Part shown: positions 8,555-17,766 of the stretch, one piece after another | Position numbering within the stretch: the first letter of the stretch is position 1 | Layout of the letters: every line of letters begins with the position of its first letter | NCBI RefSeq assembly: GCF_903969135.1 | Contig: NZ_LR824569.1 | Location: 1,054,001-1,118,000 of the forward strand | Reading direction: 5' to 3' | DNA: 64,000 bases | From: Chryseobacterium sp. JV274 | Lineage (GTDB): Bacteria > Bacteroidota > Bacteroidia > Flavobacteriales > Weeksellaceae | Notes under the pieces: model-generated | The model's database searches: none | What the model was told of the DNA's origin: nothing | Seen by the model: the letters and a program-made list of their open reading frames with translations, nothing else | Made by a program: the position numbers and the translations under genes

Positions 8555-8587
8555 AATTTTAAGCTTATTTTTAAAGCGATTTTTAAC

Positions 8588-8998
8588 ATGAAAAAAATAA
8601 TAGTAACAACGGCTCTGCTGGCTTTCACATTCTTTTACTCACAGAAGAATCAGAATTATTTAGAGATCAGCTATGGAAGTGTATGCTGCGGCCCGCCATC
8701 TGATAAACCTGTCATCAGCTATCTGAAGGAATTCAAGAACAAAAGCAGGGTAAAAAGCCTGGAAATTCTTTTACAGAAAGGCAGAGGCAGAGAAGGTGAA
8801 TTTACATTATATGTTGGTACTGACTATCTTACAAAAAATCAAAAAAGCCGTCTTATAAGAGGATTAACGGCTACTGTTTCTAATCAGAACAACAGTAAGA
8901 AAACCCAAAACACAGGAAACGTTTTCTTTGATTCGGCAACTGTTGTTTCTCAAACAGATCTTATTGACGTAAAAAATTTAACTATCTATAAAAAATAA
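8588..8998 (+). CDS. Hypothetical secreted protein
   Basis: A 136-aa protein starting with a clear signal peptide (residues 1-18, ending FFYSQ). The mature part begins with a conserved-looking YGSVCCGPPS with adjacent cysteines and is followed by alternating basic beta strands (KSLEILLQKGRGREGEF, LYVGTDYL). No domain recognised. It lies 33 bases after the beta-lactamase and 8 bases before the dehydrogenase start at 9006, so it may be co-transcribed with both. A role in antibiotic resistance should not be inferred from this position alone. Confidence 0.65.
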   Translation: MKKIIVTTALLAFTFFYSQKNQNYLEISYGSVCCGPPSDKPVISYLKEFKNKSRVKSLEILLQKGRGREGEFTLYVGTDYLTKNQKSRLIRGLTATVSNQNNSKKTQNTGNVFFDSATVVSQTDLIDVKNLTIYKK

Positions 8999-9005
8999 AG
9001 GAAAA

Positions 9006-9899
9006 ATGATCAAAAACATTGTAGTTATCGGAGCGGGAACCATGGGAAATGGTATTGCACATACTTTCGCACAAAGCGGTTTTAAAGTAAATCTTGTTGA
9101 TGTATCTCAGGAAGCTCTGGACAGAGGTTTGAAAACCATTACTACCAATCTTGACAGAATCATTGCTAAAGGAAATCTTACAGAAGAGCAAAAAGCTGAA
9201 ACGCTGGGAAACATCACTACTTTCACAGCATTGAATGATGCAGTAGGCGCTGCAGACCTTATTGTAGAGGCTGCTACAGAAAACATGGACCTTAAACTGA
9301 AGATCTTTGGCCAAATGGATGAACTGGCTCCTGAAGGCTGTATCCTTGCAACTAATACTTCATCTATATCTATCACAAAAATTGCTGCTGCTACAAAAAG
9401 AGCTGATAAAGTAATCGGGATGCACTTCATGAACCCGGTTCCGATTATGAAACTGGTAGAAATCATCAAAGGATATTCTACTTCTAAAGAAACTTTTGAT
9501 GCAATCTATGAAATGAGCAAAACTTTGAGTAAAGTTCCTGTAGAAGTGAATGACTATCCAGGTTTCGTGGCCAACAGAATTTTGATGCCAATGATTAATG
9601 AATCTATCGAAACTCTTTATAACGGAGTGGCTGGTGTAGAAGAAATTGATACAGTAATGAAATTGGGAATGGCACATCCAATGGGCCCGCTTCAGCTGGC
9701 AGACTTCATTGGTCTTGATGTATGTCTTGCCATCCTGAATGTAATGTATGATGGTTTCAAAAATCCAAAGTATGCCCCTAACCCATTGCTTGTAAATATG
9801 GTAACAGCAGGGAAACTTGGTGTAAAATCAGGGGAAGGATTCTACGATTATTCTGAAAGCAAAAAAGCTGAAAAAGTTTCAAAAATGTTTTTGAAGTAA
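9006..9899 (+). CDS. 3-hydroxyacyl-CoA (3-hydroxybutyryl-CoA) dehydrogenase
   Basis: Cytoplasmic NAD-dependent oxidation of 3-hydroxyacyl-CoA to 3-oxoacyl-CoA, as in fatty acid or phenylacetate degradation or butyrate-type metabolism. The 297-aa length fits stand-alone PaaH/Hbd enzymes. The NAD-binding loop GAGTMG is at 9-14. The catalytic His lies in MHFMNPVP (about residue 141), and the C-terminal domain has NDYPGFVANRILMP and AHPMGPLQLADFIGLD. No thiolase or enoyl-CoA hydratase is adjacent, so the pathway is unresolved. Confidence 0.93.
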   Translation: MIKNIVVIGAGTMGNGIAHTFAQSGFKVNLVDVSQEALDRGLKTITTNLDRIIAKGNLTEEQKAETLGNITTFTALNDAVGAADLIVEAATENMDLKLKIFGQMDELAPEGCILATNTSSISITKIAAATKRADKVIGMHFMNPVPIMKLVEIIKGYSTSKETFDAIYEMSKTLSKVPVEVNDYPGFVANRILMPMINESIETLYNGVAGVEEIDTVMKLGMAHPMGPLQLADFIGLDVCLAILNVMYDGFKNPKYAPNPLLVNMVTAGKLGVKSGEGFYDYSESKKAEKVSKMFLK

Positions 9900-9921
9900 T
9901 TTTAAAGTCAATAATTTTATT

Positions 9922-9929
9922 TATCTTTG
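9922..9929 (+). promoter_or_regulatory. -7 promoter element TATCTTTG
   Basis: Exact match to TAnnTTTG, about 23 bases before the ATG at 9952, so the small acidic protein gene has its own promoter. No clear -33 element. Confidence 0.5.
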
Positions 9930-9951
9930 AGAAAGTTAAAACATTAAAAAA

Positions 9952-10191
9952 ATGAAATTACCAAAGTTTTTATTAGCAGATAATTCGGAGTTTCCAGAAG
10001 ATCTATTCGTAGTTCATACAGAATACCCAAGATTTATCTTAAACGTTGAGGAAGAAGAAGTTGAGTGGTTAGATGATCTTGAAGGTGATGATGAAGAAAC
10101 TATGGCAGACGAAGCTACTAAAGTAGTAGAAGCAGCGTTTAAATGGTGCGACGAAGAGTTGGCTAAGTACGACGAAGAAGAGGAAGATTAA
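9952..10191 (+). CDS. Conserved small acidic protein
   Basis: A 79-aa soluble protein of unknown function. It begins MKLPKFLLADNSEFPEDLFV, has a central HTEYPRFILNVEEEEVEWLDD region and ends in a run of Glu/Asp. I recognise it as a small protein conserved across Flavobacteriia without assigned function. It has its own TATCTTTG promoter element and a strong terminator at 10209-10234, so it forms a single-gene transcription unit. Confidence 0.8.
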   Translation: MKLPKFLLADNSEFPEDLFVVHTEYPRFILNVEEEEVEWLDDLEGDDEETMADEATKVVEAAFKWCDEELAKYDEEEED

Positions 10192-10208
10192 TAACACTCT
10201 AAACATAA

Positions 10209-10234
10209 AAAAGGAACTCAATTGAGTTCCTTTT
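10209..10234. terminator. Bidirectional terminator
   Basis: GGAACTCAATTGAGTTCC is a perfect 18-bp palindrome flanked by AAAA and TTTT. It separates the convergent genes ending at 10191 and 10240 and can serve both strands. Confidence 0.85.
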
Positions 10235-10239
10235 GTTTT

Positions 10240-10650
10240 TTATTCTGATTTAGTGAATTTCAATAGCAAGAGATTGTCTTTATACAATTCTAAAGTATTT
10301 CCGGAAATCACATATTTATTTGCTTTTCCCATCATATCCATAAAGTTCTGCTCAACTCCGATGTTGTTGCACATCATTTTTGTAGATCCCATTTGCCCGG
10401 CTGTAAAACCACCTGTAGACGGATCTATTGAAGCTGTTCCGAAATAGTTGTTACACCCTGCATTTCCTGTAATTTTCTCTCCTTCAATATTTAATGTCGG
10501 AACCTTACCTTTTACACTTTCAGCCAGAGTCCATTTTGTATTGGCAAGAGCAGGCTGAGCCTTTCCTACTTTAGATGCAGACGGGCTTGTCATGGATCCA
10601 CATGATGCCAGTACTGCTGCTGCACATATACTTAAAAAAAGATTTTTCAT
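10240..10650 (-). CDS. META domain lipoprotein (HslJ-like)
   Basis: A 136-aa lipoprotein with lipobox VLASC, acylated Cys at residue 17. The mature part is one META domain: NTKWTL at about 38-43, GEKITGNAGCNNYFG near 56-70 and LELYKDNLLLLKF at the end. META/HslJ proteins are envelope proteins of poorly defined function, linked in E. coli to heat shock and novobiocin tolerance. The position of CNNYFG is conserved in the family. It is read alone and shares the bidirectional terminator with the gene upstream of it on the plus strand. Confidence 0.85.
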   Translation of the reverse strand: MKNLFLSICAAAVLASCGSMTSPSASKVGKAQPALANTKWTLAESVKGKVPTLNIEGEKITGNAGCNNYFGTASIDPSTGGFTAGQMGSTKMMCNNIGVEQNFMDMMGKANKYVISGNTLELYKDNLLLLKFTKSE

Positions 10651-11126
10651 TTTTTTCTTTTTGAATTAATCCAAATTTACGGAAATTATATTATTTAAAC
10701 GGGCTGCGGTGAATTTTATTATTCTTTAACAGTTGACATTTTGAAATTTTTTCTGTTCTAATTTTAGCAATAAAAAGGAGTATTCATTATCATAAACCGG
10801 CATTGTAAAGCTTAACGCAATGGTGCAAATGGTTTTAATCAGGAACGCTTCTAAGGCGCAAGGATTTTATCTTTGATGAAATTTCAACGGTAACTTTGTC
10901 ATTTTGAAAGAATCTATATTATGCTTAGTATCTGAAAACATACTGTGCCGAGACTTCTACGGAGTGACAAGGATTATGGATAGACCAAATATCGAATCAT
11001 AAGAAAATATACAATACAATTCAATTCAATAGGAATGGGTTATAATCCTGAGCGTAGACGAAGGAAGCCCCCTTTTACATTCAAATGGCTTTAGCCAAAC
11101 CCTAACAACATTCTTAAAACAAAAAA
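10651..11126. repeat. Intergenic region with three decayed repeat families
   Basis: No supported gene. It holds, in order: a segment with AACGCAATGGTGCAAATGG and TAAGGCGCAAGGATTTTATC (about 10812-10875); a segment with GTCATTTTGAAAGAATCT and TTCTACGGAGTGACAAGG (about 10898-10973); and copy B of the GGCTTTAGCC repeat (11027-11099). Similar motifs recur at 58430-58830 and partly at 54290-54390. Confidence 0.6.
11027..11099. repeat. GGCTTTAGCC-type palindromic repeat, copy B (inverted)
   Basis: Reads CAATAGGAATGGGTTATAAT, then CCTGAGCGTAGACGAAGG and ends AATGGCTTTAGCCAAA. It is the reverse orientation of copies A, C and D. The outer pairing is partly lost (GGGTTAT versus AAGCCCCC). Confidence 0.75.
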
Positions 11127-11150
11127 ACGGACTTTAAAAAGTCCGTTTCT
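11121..11150 (-). terminator. Terminator of pheT
   Basis: ACGGACTTT and AAAGTCCGT form a 9-bp stem. On the minus strand it is followed by a run of seven Ts. It lies 30 bases after the pheT stop. Confidence 0.8.
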
Positions 11151-11180
11151 ATTATATTGTGAAATATATATTTTCAAGTA

Positions 11181-13583
11181 TTAAGATCTCAATTCGGCAT
11201 TGAATTCTTTCTGGAAAGCTTTGATCAGAGAATCCATTACTTCTGTGATTTCCTTTTCTTCCAATGTTTTTTCTTCGTTTAACAGCTCGAAGCTCATTGC
11301 ATAAGACTTCTTACCTTCAGGAAGATTCTTACCTTCATACACATCGAATAGATTAACACTCTTAATGAATGGAGATTTATTCTTTTTAGCAGTCTGATAT
11401 AAATCCTGATAGTTTACATTTTTATCAATCAATAAAGCTAGGTCTCTTCTGATTTTGTTGAATTTCGGAATGTCTTTAAATTTCAATTCGTTTTTAGAAC
11501 GCAGTTCCTGAGCATATTCCAGTTCAATTTCTGCATAGAAACAATCCTGATCAATATCAAAGTCTTTTAACAAAGCTGGTGCCACTTTTCCGATTCTTAC
11601 CAAAGCTTTGCCATCCACTTCATATACCAATGCATCAGAGAATCTCTCATCAGACAAAGCACCTTCTTTATAATCTACAGCAAGTCTTTCCAATAAAACT
11701 TTTACATAAGCCTTAAGGTTATAGAAACTTACAGCAGACTTAGGCTGAAGCCAGTTTTCTGCAACATCTCTTCCGGAAACCAACAAAGCCAATTGTTTTC
11801 TTTCTTCGTATTTATCTTTTTTGTGATAAATTTTTCCTAATTCGAAGAATTTGATATCTTGATTCTTTCTGTTGATATTGTATACTGTATTCTGAAGAAG
11901 TCCTTCCAATAAAGACTTTCTCATGAATGCTAAATCCCCGCTTAAAGGATTTAACAGTTTTACGGCATCAGTTTCATCTTTTACAGAAGTCAATGAGTTA
12001 TTCATTACTTCATTGAAACCAATGCTTTGTAAAGATCTTGCCCAGTTATTTTCCAGTTCATCCTGATCGTTAGTACTAAGCTTAACTGGCGTAAATGAAA
12101 ACTTCTGTGGAGCATCAATTTTATTGTATCCGTAGATTCTTAAGATTTCTTCAATGACATCAATTTCTCTTGTCACATCTGCTCTGTAAGCAGGAACAGA
12201 GATTTCAAAACCGTTAGGAATTTCATTTAAAACCTGAATTTCCAGTGCTTTCAAGATTTCCTTTACTTTTTCTCTGTGAATTTTTGTTCCTAAAATCTGC
12301 TCAATTTTAGAGAATCTAATAATCACATAGTTATCTTCTATTTTCTTAGGATATTCTTCCAACAGGTCTCCTACCAATTTTCCTTCAGCTATTTCCTGAA
12401 TCATTTTAATAGCATGAGTAATTGCCGTTCTTGTAAGGTTCGGGTCTACTCCTCTTTCAAATCTGAAAGAAGCATCTGTATTCAGGCTATGGGCTTTTGC
12501 TCCTTTTCTTACTGCAATCGGATTGAAATAAGCACTTTCAAGGAATATGGTTTTTGTAGTTTCCGATACTCCGGAATTTTCACCACCGAATACTCCGGCG
12601 ATACACATTGGATTATCTTTACCGTCTTTGATCATGATTTCAGAACCATTCAATGTTCTTTCAACCCCGTCTAAAGTGGTAAATTTCGTTCCCGGTTTTA
12701 CGACACCTACTTTCACTTTCTTGTCTGCAATTTTATCTGCATCAAATGCGTGAAGCGGCTGTCCGTACCCATGAAGAATATAGTTGGTAATATCTACAAC
12801 GTTGTTAATCGGGCTTAGCCCGATCGCTTTTAGTCTGTCTTTTAACCAAGATGGAGATTCTGCTACTTTTACGTCTTCAATAACGGCTCCAATGTATCTT
12901 GGACACAATTCAGCATCTTCAATTTCCAGTTTGAAATCATGAGTTCCCTCATTATTCAAAACTTCGGAAGCTACTTTATTGAATTGAGACTTCAGTTGGT
13001 TTGTAGAAAGATAGGCATGTAAATCTCTTGCAACCCCATAGTGAGACATAGCATCTGTTCTGTTTGGAGTTAACCCAATTTCAAACACCTCATCATTAGT
13101 TAGCTCAAAATAGTCAGCGAAGTTTTTACCTACTTCATATTTGGTTTCATCCAGCACCATAATTCCTCCGTGATCATCGCTCAGACCTAATTCATCTTCT
13201 GCACAGATCATTCCCTGAGAAACCTCACTTCTGATTTTTGCTTCTTTAATTTCAAAAAAGTTTCCGGTTTTGTCATAGATTTTTGTTCCGACAACGGCTA
13301 CAGGAACGGTTTGCCCTGCTTCCACGTTAGGAGCTCCGCAAACAATATTCAATATTTTTCCGTTTCCTACGTCTACTGTTGTCTTCTTCAGTTTGTCAGC
13401 ATTCGGATGCTTTTCGCAGGTTAATACTTTACCTACAACAATTCCTTCAAGGCTGCCTCTTACGCTTTCAAATTTATCTATCCCTTCAACCTCAAGACCT
13501 ATATCTGTAAGGAATTCACCGATTCTTTCAGTTTTTGATTCCGTTTTTACAAAGTCCTTCAGCCAGTTGTTTGATATTTTCAT
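11181..13583 (-). CDS. pheT: Phenylalanyl-tRNA synthetase beta subunit
   Basis: The 800-aa beta chain of the alpha2-beta2 enzyme that charges tRNA-Phe in the cytoplasm. Domains in order: N-terminal region MKISNNWLKDF, a tRNA-binding OB fold at about 42-150 (CEKHPNADKLKKTTVDVG), B3/B4 editing domain at about 210-385 with NNVVDITNYILHGYGQPLHA split over two short motifs, B5 at about 410-480, the catalytic-like core and a C-terminal ferredoxin-like anticodon-binding domain (FKDIPKFNKIRRDLAL to the end). Length is normal. pheS is not adjacent, as is usual in Bacteroidota. It has its own terminator. Confidence 0.97.
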   Translation of the reverse strand: MKISNNWLKDFVKTESKTERIGEFLTDIGLEVEGIDKFESVRGSLEGIVVGKVLTCEKHPNADKLKKTTVDVGNGKILNIVCGAPNVEAGQTVPVAVVGTKIYDKTGNFFEIKEAKIRSEVSQGMICAEDELGLSDDHGGIMVLDETKYEVGKNFADYFELTNDEVFEIGLTPNRTDAMSHYGVARDLHAYLSTNQLKSQFNKVASEVLNNEGTHDFKLEIEDAELCPRYIGAVIEDVKVAESPSWLKDRLKAIGLSPINNVVDITNYILHGYGQPLHAFDADKIADKKVKVGVVKPGTKFTTLDGVERTLNGSEIMIKDGKDNPMCIAGVFGGENSGVSETTKTIFLESAYFNPIAVRKGAKAHSLNTDASFRFERGVDPNLTRTAITHAIKMIQEIAEGKLVGDLLEEYPKKIEDNYVIIRFSKIEQILGTKIHREKVKEILKALEIQVLNEIPNGFEISVPAYRADVTREIDVIEEILRIYGYNKIDAPQKFSFTPVKLSTNDQDELENNWARSLQSIGFNEVMNNSLTSVKDETDAVKLLNPLSGDLAFMRKSLLEGLLQNTVYNINRKNQDIKFFELGKIYHKKDKYEERKQLALLVSGRDVAENWLQPKSAVSFYNLKAYVKVLLERLAVDYKEGALSDERFSDALVYEVDGKALVRIGKVAPALLKDFDIDQDCFYAEIELEYAQELRSKNELKFKDIPKFNKIRRDLALLIDKNVNYQDLYQTAKKNKSPFIKSVNLFDVYEGKNLPEGKKSYAMSFELLNEEKTLEEKEITEVMDSLIKAFQKEFNAELRS

Positions 13584-13790
13584 TTGTTTATCTATCTACT
13601 TATTTAATTCGTCAAATGAGCCTTAAGGTTTCATCTGCTCTATTTTGAAACTTTTATTTGAAATTCCACCCCTAATTCCGGTGTGATTTTTCGAGCTACA
13701 AATGTCGTGTTTTTTTGAGAAATAGAGAAATTTAGAAGCGACTTTAAGATAATTAATTTTCATTAATAGTTCCGCTTCTGATTGATGAAT

Positions 13791-14408
13791 CTATTGGTCA
13801 GATGGTCTCATTACTTTCTTCAGGCTATCAGAAAATAGTACCAGCCCTCCGGCCATCATGATAATATCTTTCAAGACCAAACGTCCTGCTCCGGACAAAT
13901 AGGGAAATCCAAACTGAGGAGTCGGATAATCTCCACCCAGATTCGGCACGTACACTTCGGGAGTGGTTCCCAAAAATGACAGGGTAACCAATGACATCAA
14001 AAACGTTAAAGCACCTCCCACTGCTCCGATTTTAGGAAACCAGATCCCCAGCAGCACCAAAAGTCCGATTATTACGATCATTGCCCCCAAACCATAAGAA
14101 AATGTATATGTTCTATTTTCTTTATGCCAATCAATATTTTTCCGGATAACCTTCCCTTCCGGATTTTTGTACAGGGTATATTCTGCAACAAGCTTTTTGT
14201 CTTCATTAAGAACTTTATTCCCGGCATTTTTGTAGAAAAAACTCATCAAAGGGCTATTGGCAACGAAAGGGACAATTCCTTCAGCTTCATAATGAAATGC
14301 TTTCAAGCCTCCAATCCAGGCCATAACGATAAAAACTGAAATTCTGAGAAAATTGAAAAAGTACGTATCCAATTGTAATAAGCGGTGGTAAAGTCTGTTG
14401 TCTTGCAT
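13791..14408 (-). CDS. YkgB/DUF417 family membrane protein
   Basis: A 205-aa inner-membrane protein with about four helices, near 16-35, 100-122, 125-147 and 178-198. It has the typical segments MAWIGGLKAFHYEAEGIVPFV (split here at KAFHYEAEGI), followed by NSPLMSFFY and a C-terminal FPYLSGAGRLVLKDIIMM. The E. coli relatives include RclC of the reactive-chlorine regulon. The gene follows an AraC-type regulator by about 60 bases on the same strand, so that regulator may control it, as RclR controls rclABC. That parallel is inference only. Confidence 0.85.
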   Translation of the reverse strand: MQDNRLYHRLLQLDTYFFNFLRISVFIVMAWIGGLKAFHYEAEGIVPFVANSPLMSFFYKNAGNKVLNEDKKLVAEYTLYKNPEGKVIRKNIDWHKENRTYTFSYGLGAMIVIIGLLVLLGIWFPKIGAVGGALTFLMSLVTLSFLGTTPEVYVPNLGGDYPTPQFGFPYLSGAGRLVLKDIIMMAGGLVLFSDSLKKVMRPSDQ

Positions 14409-14471
14409 GTGATTTATTTTTTAACAAAGGTATTCACGCGCTTACAGCCCTAACATAGATATTTGAGGACA

Positions 14472-15302
14472 TTACATGGACATTTTCGCCACCACAGAGA
14501 TTCCTACTTGCCCTCTATATTTTTTGGGGGAACATCCTACCGATTTTTTAAAATACCTGCTGAAATAAAATTCGTCGGTAAATCCCAGCTCTGAAGCAAT
14601 TTCCTTTACAGACCTATAGGTTAAATGCAGCAATTTTTTGGATTCCAGGATGATTCTTTCATTGATAAGCTGAGTAGGCGTTTTCGAAAATTCTTTCTTT
14701 ACAGCCTTGCTTAATGTATTATTGGTTATGCTAAGTTTATCACTGTAAAATGACAGCTCCTTTTCATTTTTAAAATGGGCCTCCAGCAGTTTCTGAAATT
14801 CAGCAGCATTTTTATTGGGTAATTTATCCTGAGAAAGCATACTATTCTCAATACTGCTTTTCTGTTTGCTTCCAATGGCAAGGATAAGCTGTATATAAGT
14901 TTTGATAATGGATTCTGAAAACTGATGCTTTTCGGATTCTTCTTTTTTGATATGATTAAAAAGTTCGAGAATATAGTTATAGTTTTCTTCTGACAGTTCA
15001 ACCCCCGGGTTCAGGTAAATATTATTGAAAAGAAACCCGTTGCAGGCCACTTCTTCTTTATGATATTCTATACAGTAATAATCACCATGGAAGAAAAGGA
15101 CATGAATAGTCTCATCAGATTCTGAAACCAATTTAGCCTTCTGGTAAGGGGAAAGAAACAGTATATTGTATCCGCTGTAAGAATAATTAATATCATCCAC
15201 GGAGAAAACACCGGAACCTTTCCATAGAACAACACTGTAATTTTCAGTGGTAAATTCTGACGGAAGATTTGAGGTGTGGTAAGACTGTATTTTTATTTCC
15301 AT
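14472..15302 (-). CDS. AraC family transcriptional regulator
   Basis: A 276-aa DNA-binding regulator. The N-terminal 150 residues look like a cupin-type sensing domain (VVLWKGSGVFSVDD near 20-35). The C-terminal AraC helix-turn-helix pair covers about 170-270, with LSITNNTLSKAVKKEF as first HTH and SVKEIASELGFTDEFYFSRYFKK (two adjoining motifs) as second. The ATG at 15302 gives MEIKIQSYHT; an upstream start at 15320 adds six unconvincing residues. It precedes the YkgB gene in the same direction. The effector is unknown. Confidence 0.87.
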   Translation of the reverse strand: MEIKIQSYHTSNLPSEFTTENYSVVLWKGSGVFSVDDINYSYSGYNILFLSPYQKAKLVSESDETIHVLFFHGDYYCIEYHKEEVACNGFLFNNIYLNPGVELSEENYNYILELFNHIKKEESEKHQFSESIIKTYIQLILAIGSKQKSSIENSMLSQDKLPNKNAAEFQKLLEAHFKNEKELSFYSDKLSITNNTLSKAVKKEFSKTPTQLINERIILESKKLLHLTYRSVKEIASELGFTDEFYFSRYFKKSVGCSPKKYRGQVGISVVAKMSM

Positions 15303-15362
15303 GATATACTGTTTAAACACGAATCAATCAAATAATTTATAAATGAAATGATTTGACACTAT

Positions 15363-16196
15363 CTAATATTCTTTTGAATAGGTTTTCTTCTCTGTCAAAT
15401 ACTCGCCTTTACTGCCATTCCCTGTTCTGAAAAGAGTTTTGAGAGTTTCCCTATATTTTTCATTTTCTACTCTTGGAAGATAGCATACAAAATGTAAATG
15501 AGGGCCTTTACTCCAACCTGTATTTCCGCTTAGCCCAATAACATCTCCTTTTTTCACCTGATCCCCAATGTGTATTTTGACTCCGTTTTGCTTTAAATGG
15601 TAATATTATGCAAAGGTTCCGTCCGGATGTAAAATAGTGATATAATTTGCTTTATCTACACAACTTCTTGTTGGACATCCAATATTACTGGTACTTACCA
15701 GATCTGTTACAAGTCCGTCTCTCGCAGCAACGACTTCGGTTCCCTCGGGCATTGTAAAATCTAAAGAATTTTCATTCTGATGCGAGAAAGTTCCATTATA
15801 TCCTTGATAAATATTAAATGATCTGCCCTTTTTAAAAGGTAAATCATAGTGATAATCTTTATCGTAATTTTTTAATGTAACATCTCCGATATACATCATA
15901 TAACCTGGGATATTTTTCACCTTCCAGCTTTTCATTTTGTCTGCAACAACAAAAAAGCCTATCTTATTTTTCACCGATTTTGCAGGAATCACCTGAGTTG
16001 TTTTAAAAGGTTTAGGAATTTTCATATTCTCTACTTCCGGAACTCCTGCAAACACTAAGGACATTGGATAAATTGCCTGATTATCCGCATAAAGGCTTAA
16101 AGTATCCCCTTTTTTTTCATGATAAACCTTAATAGTATTTTGTGAAAATAAAGCAATAGATGGTAGTAGTACAATAAGAATTGTTATTTTTTTCAT
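15363..16196 (-). pseudogene. M23 family metallopeptidase interrupted by one in-frame stop
   Basis: A secreted M23 (lysostaphin-like) peptidoglycan endopeptidase gene of about 277 codons split by a single TAA at 15606-15608. The first part (196 codons from 16196) has a signal peptide ending LFSQ, and the first zinc-site region SHQNENSLDFTMPEGTEV. After the stop the same frame continues YYHLKQNGVKIHIGDQVKKG and later GPHLHF, the second and third metal-binding motifs. Both halves are in register, so this is a nonsense change, not a frameshift. The truncated product lacks HLHF and should be inactive. A sequencing error or a recent mutation are both possible. Confidence 0.8.
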
Positions 16197-16256
16197 GTTT
16201 ATTAAAATGTTTTTTCTTACTACAACTATGTGTAGGAAAGGAATACGGGATTACAA

Positions 16257-16285
16257 AAAAAGCCGGAAAAATCCGGCTTTCTATT
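16257..16285 (-). terminator. Terminator of dnaN
   Basis: AAAGCCGG and CCGGCTTT pair around AAAAAT; on the minus strand the stem is followed by TTTTTTGTAA. It lies 17 bases after the dnaN stop. Confidence 0.8.
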
Positions 16286-16301
16286 ATTTGTTATCTTACT
16301 A

Positions 16302-17432
16302 TTACAACCCGATAACCGGCATTGATAACATTAGGATATTTTCATTTTCTTCAAGACCGTCAAGTGGTTCAATGATCCCTGGTCTGTTAGGTTGAGACAT
16401 TTTCATAGTGATATCGTCAGATCCTAAAATCGTCAGCATTTCAGTTAAAAATTTAGAGCTGAATCCGATATTGATATCTTCTCCGTTGTAGTCACAAGGA
16501 ATCTGCATGTCTGCTTTGTTTGCATATTCAGTATCTTCTGCATGAAGGTGAAGAATATTTCCGGAAAGCTTGAATCTTACCTGATTGGTAGATTTGTTGG
16601 ACATGATAGATGCTCTTTTGATCGCTCCTAATAAAAGGTTTCTGTTGATCGTCAATACATTTGGATTTTCCTTTGGAATTACCGCTGTATAGTTTGGATA
16701 TTTACCATCGATCAGTCTACAGATCCAGATATGTTTATCAAAAGTAAACTTGGCCATATTCTCATTGAAGTCAATCGTAACGTCTTCGTTGGAACTTGCC
16801 AGGATATTTTTGAAAATGTTAAGAGGCTTTTTAGGCATGATAAACTCCATCGGCTCAGCATTCATCAGATCAGCTCTTTTGTATACCACCAATCTGTGGG
16901 AGTCTGTAGATACGAAATTGGTTTCGTTTTCTCCAAACTGGAAAAGAACTCCTGTCATTACCGGACGAAGAGAATCATTACTTGTAGCAAATAGGGTATT
17001 CGTCAAAGCTTCAGACAAAACTCCAGCTGGCATTGTAACACTTTGTGAAGCGTCAAATTCCGGCAATTCAGGATAATCATCAGCATTGTCTAATGCTACT
17101 GCGAAATTATCTTTTTCATCTAAAATCTCAAGCTGGCTTCCCGTACCTTCGGCATTGTCTTTTACAACAAATGTCAGAGGCTGTTCGCCATATGTCTTGA
17201 TAAAATCCTGAAAAATTTTAGCAGGAACAGCAAATTTACCTGTATCATCAGACTTTACTTCCAGAGAAGTAACAAGAGTTGTCTCGCCGTCAGATGCTGT
17301 AATGGTAACATTATTTCCGTCTAATTCAAAAAGATAGTTTTCTAAAATCGGTCTCGATTGAGAGCTTGATATTACGCCACTTACAGTTTGCAACGCCTTC
17401 TGCAGTTCACCACTTGAAATAATAAATTTCAT
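16302..17432 (-). CDS. dnaN: DNA polymerase III beta subunit (sliding clamp)
   Basis: The 376-aa processivity clamp that forms a ring dimer around DNA and tethers the replicative polymerase. The N terminus MKFIISSGELQKALQTVSG is typical, and three clamp domains of about 120 residues each can be traced, ending in NILMLSMPVIGL. There is no adjacent dnaA, which is common in Bacteroidota, so its position says nothing about the replication origin. A perfect TATATTTG promoter element is at 17455-17462 and a terminator follows, so it is monocistronic. Confidence 0.97.
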   Translation of the reverse strand: MKFIISSGELQKALQTVSGVISSSQSRPILENYLFELDGNNVTITASDGETTLVTSLEVKSDDTGKFAVPAKIFQDFIKTYGEQPLTFVVKDNAEGTGSQLEILDEKDNFAVALDNADDYPELPEFDASQSVTMPAGVLSEALTNTLFATSNDSLRPVMTGVLFQFGENETNFVSTDSHRLVVYKRADLMNAEPMEFIMPKKPLNIFKNILASSNEDVTIDFNENMAKFTFDKHIWICRLIDGKYPNYTAVIPKENPNVLTINRNLLLGAIKRASIMSNKSTNQVRFKLSGNILHLHAEDTEYANKADMQIPCDYNGEDINIGFSSKFLTEMLTILGSDDITMKMSQPNRPGIIEPLDGLEENENILMLSMPVIGL

Positions 17433-17766
17433 AGATTTATAAAATAAGTTTCTACAAATATAATAAATAGATACAATAAAGAAAAGAATAATATGGAGGA
17501 GTTTTTCACAAATATCCTTAATCTGTTTTGAGCCTTGATATTATGCTTAAAATTCTTTTGATCTTGTAATATTCATTAAAATATTCACCTTATCCGAATT
17601 TCTATTTGTACTTTTTTTCTTCAAAACGTATTTAAAACATCGGTATTGGAGGCAAAAGAGGGTAAATATTGATTATTTTCTTTGATAATATCCTGTTTCG
17701 AATATAAAAGATAATTCATACCAATCAAAATACAAATCCTATCTTTGTCTGAAAAGTTTCAGAATC
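17433..17766. promoter_or_regulatory. Divergent promoter region of dnaN and dgkA
   Basis: This 334-bp AT-rich region separates divergent genes. Minus strand: TATATTTG at 17455-17462, 23 bases before the dnaN ATG. Plus strand: TATCTTTG at 17740-17747, 20 bases before the dgkA ATG. Both match TAnnTTTG exactly. I see no gene or repeat in between. Confidence 0.65.

Noticed and set aside
13660..13700. CCACCCCTAATTCCGGTG as a remnant of the DUF559 element arm
   Set aside because: Only a short CCACCCCT match; the rest does not align to the arm.
14472..15302. AraC regulator as controller of the SusCD locus
   Set aside because: It is more than 20 kb away and sits directly before YkgB; there is no link in the sequence.
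15363..16196. Frameshift in the M23 peptidase gene
   Set aside because: Both open parts are in the same frame (distance between their starts is 639, divisible by 3), so a single stop codon explains it.
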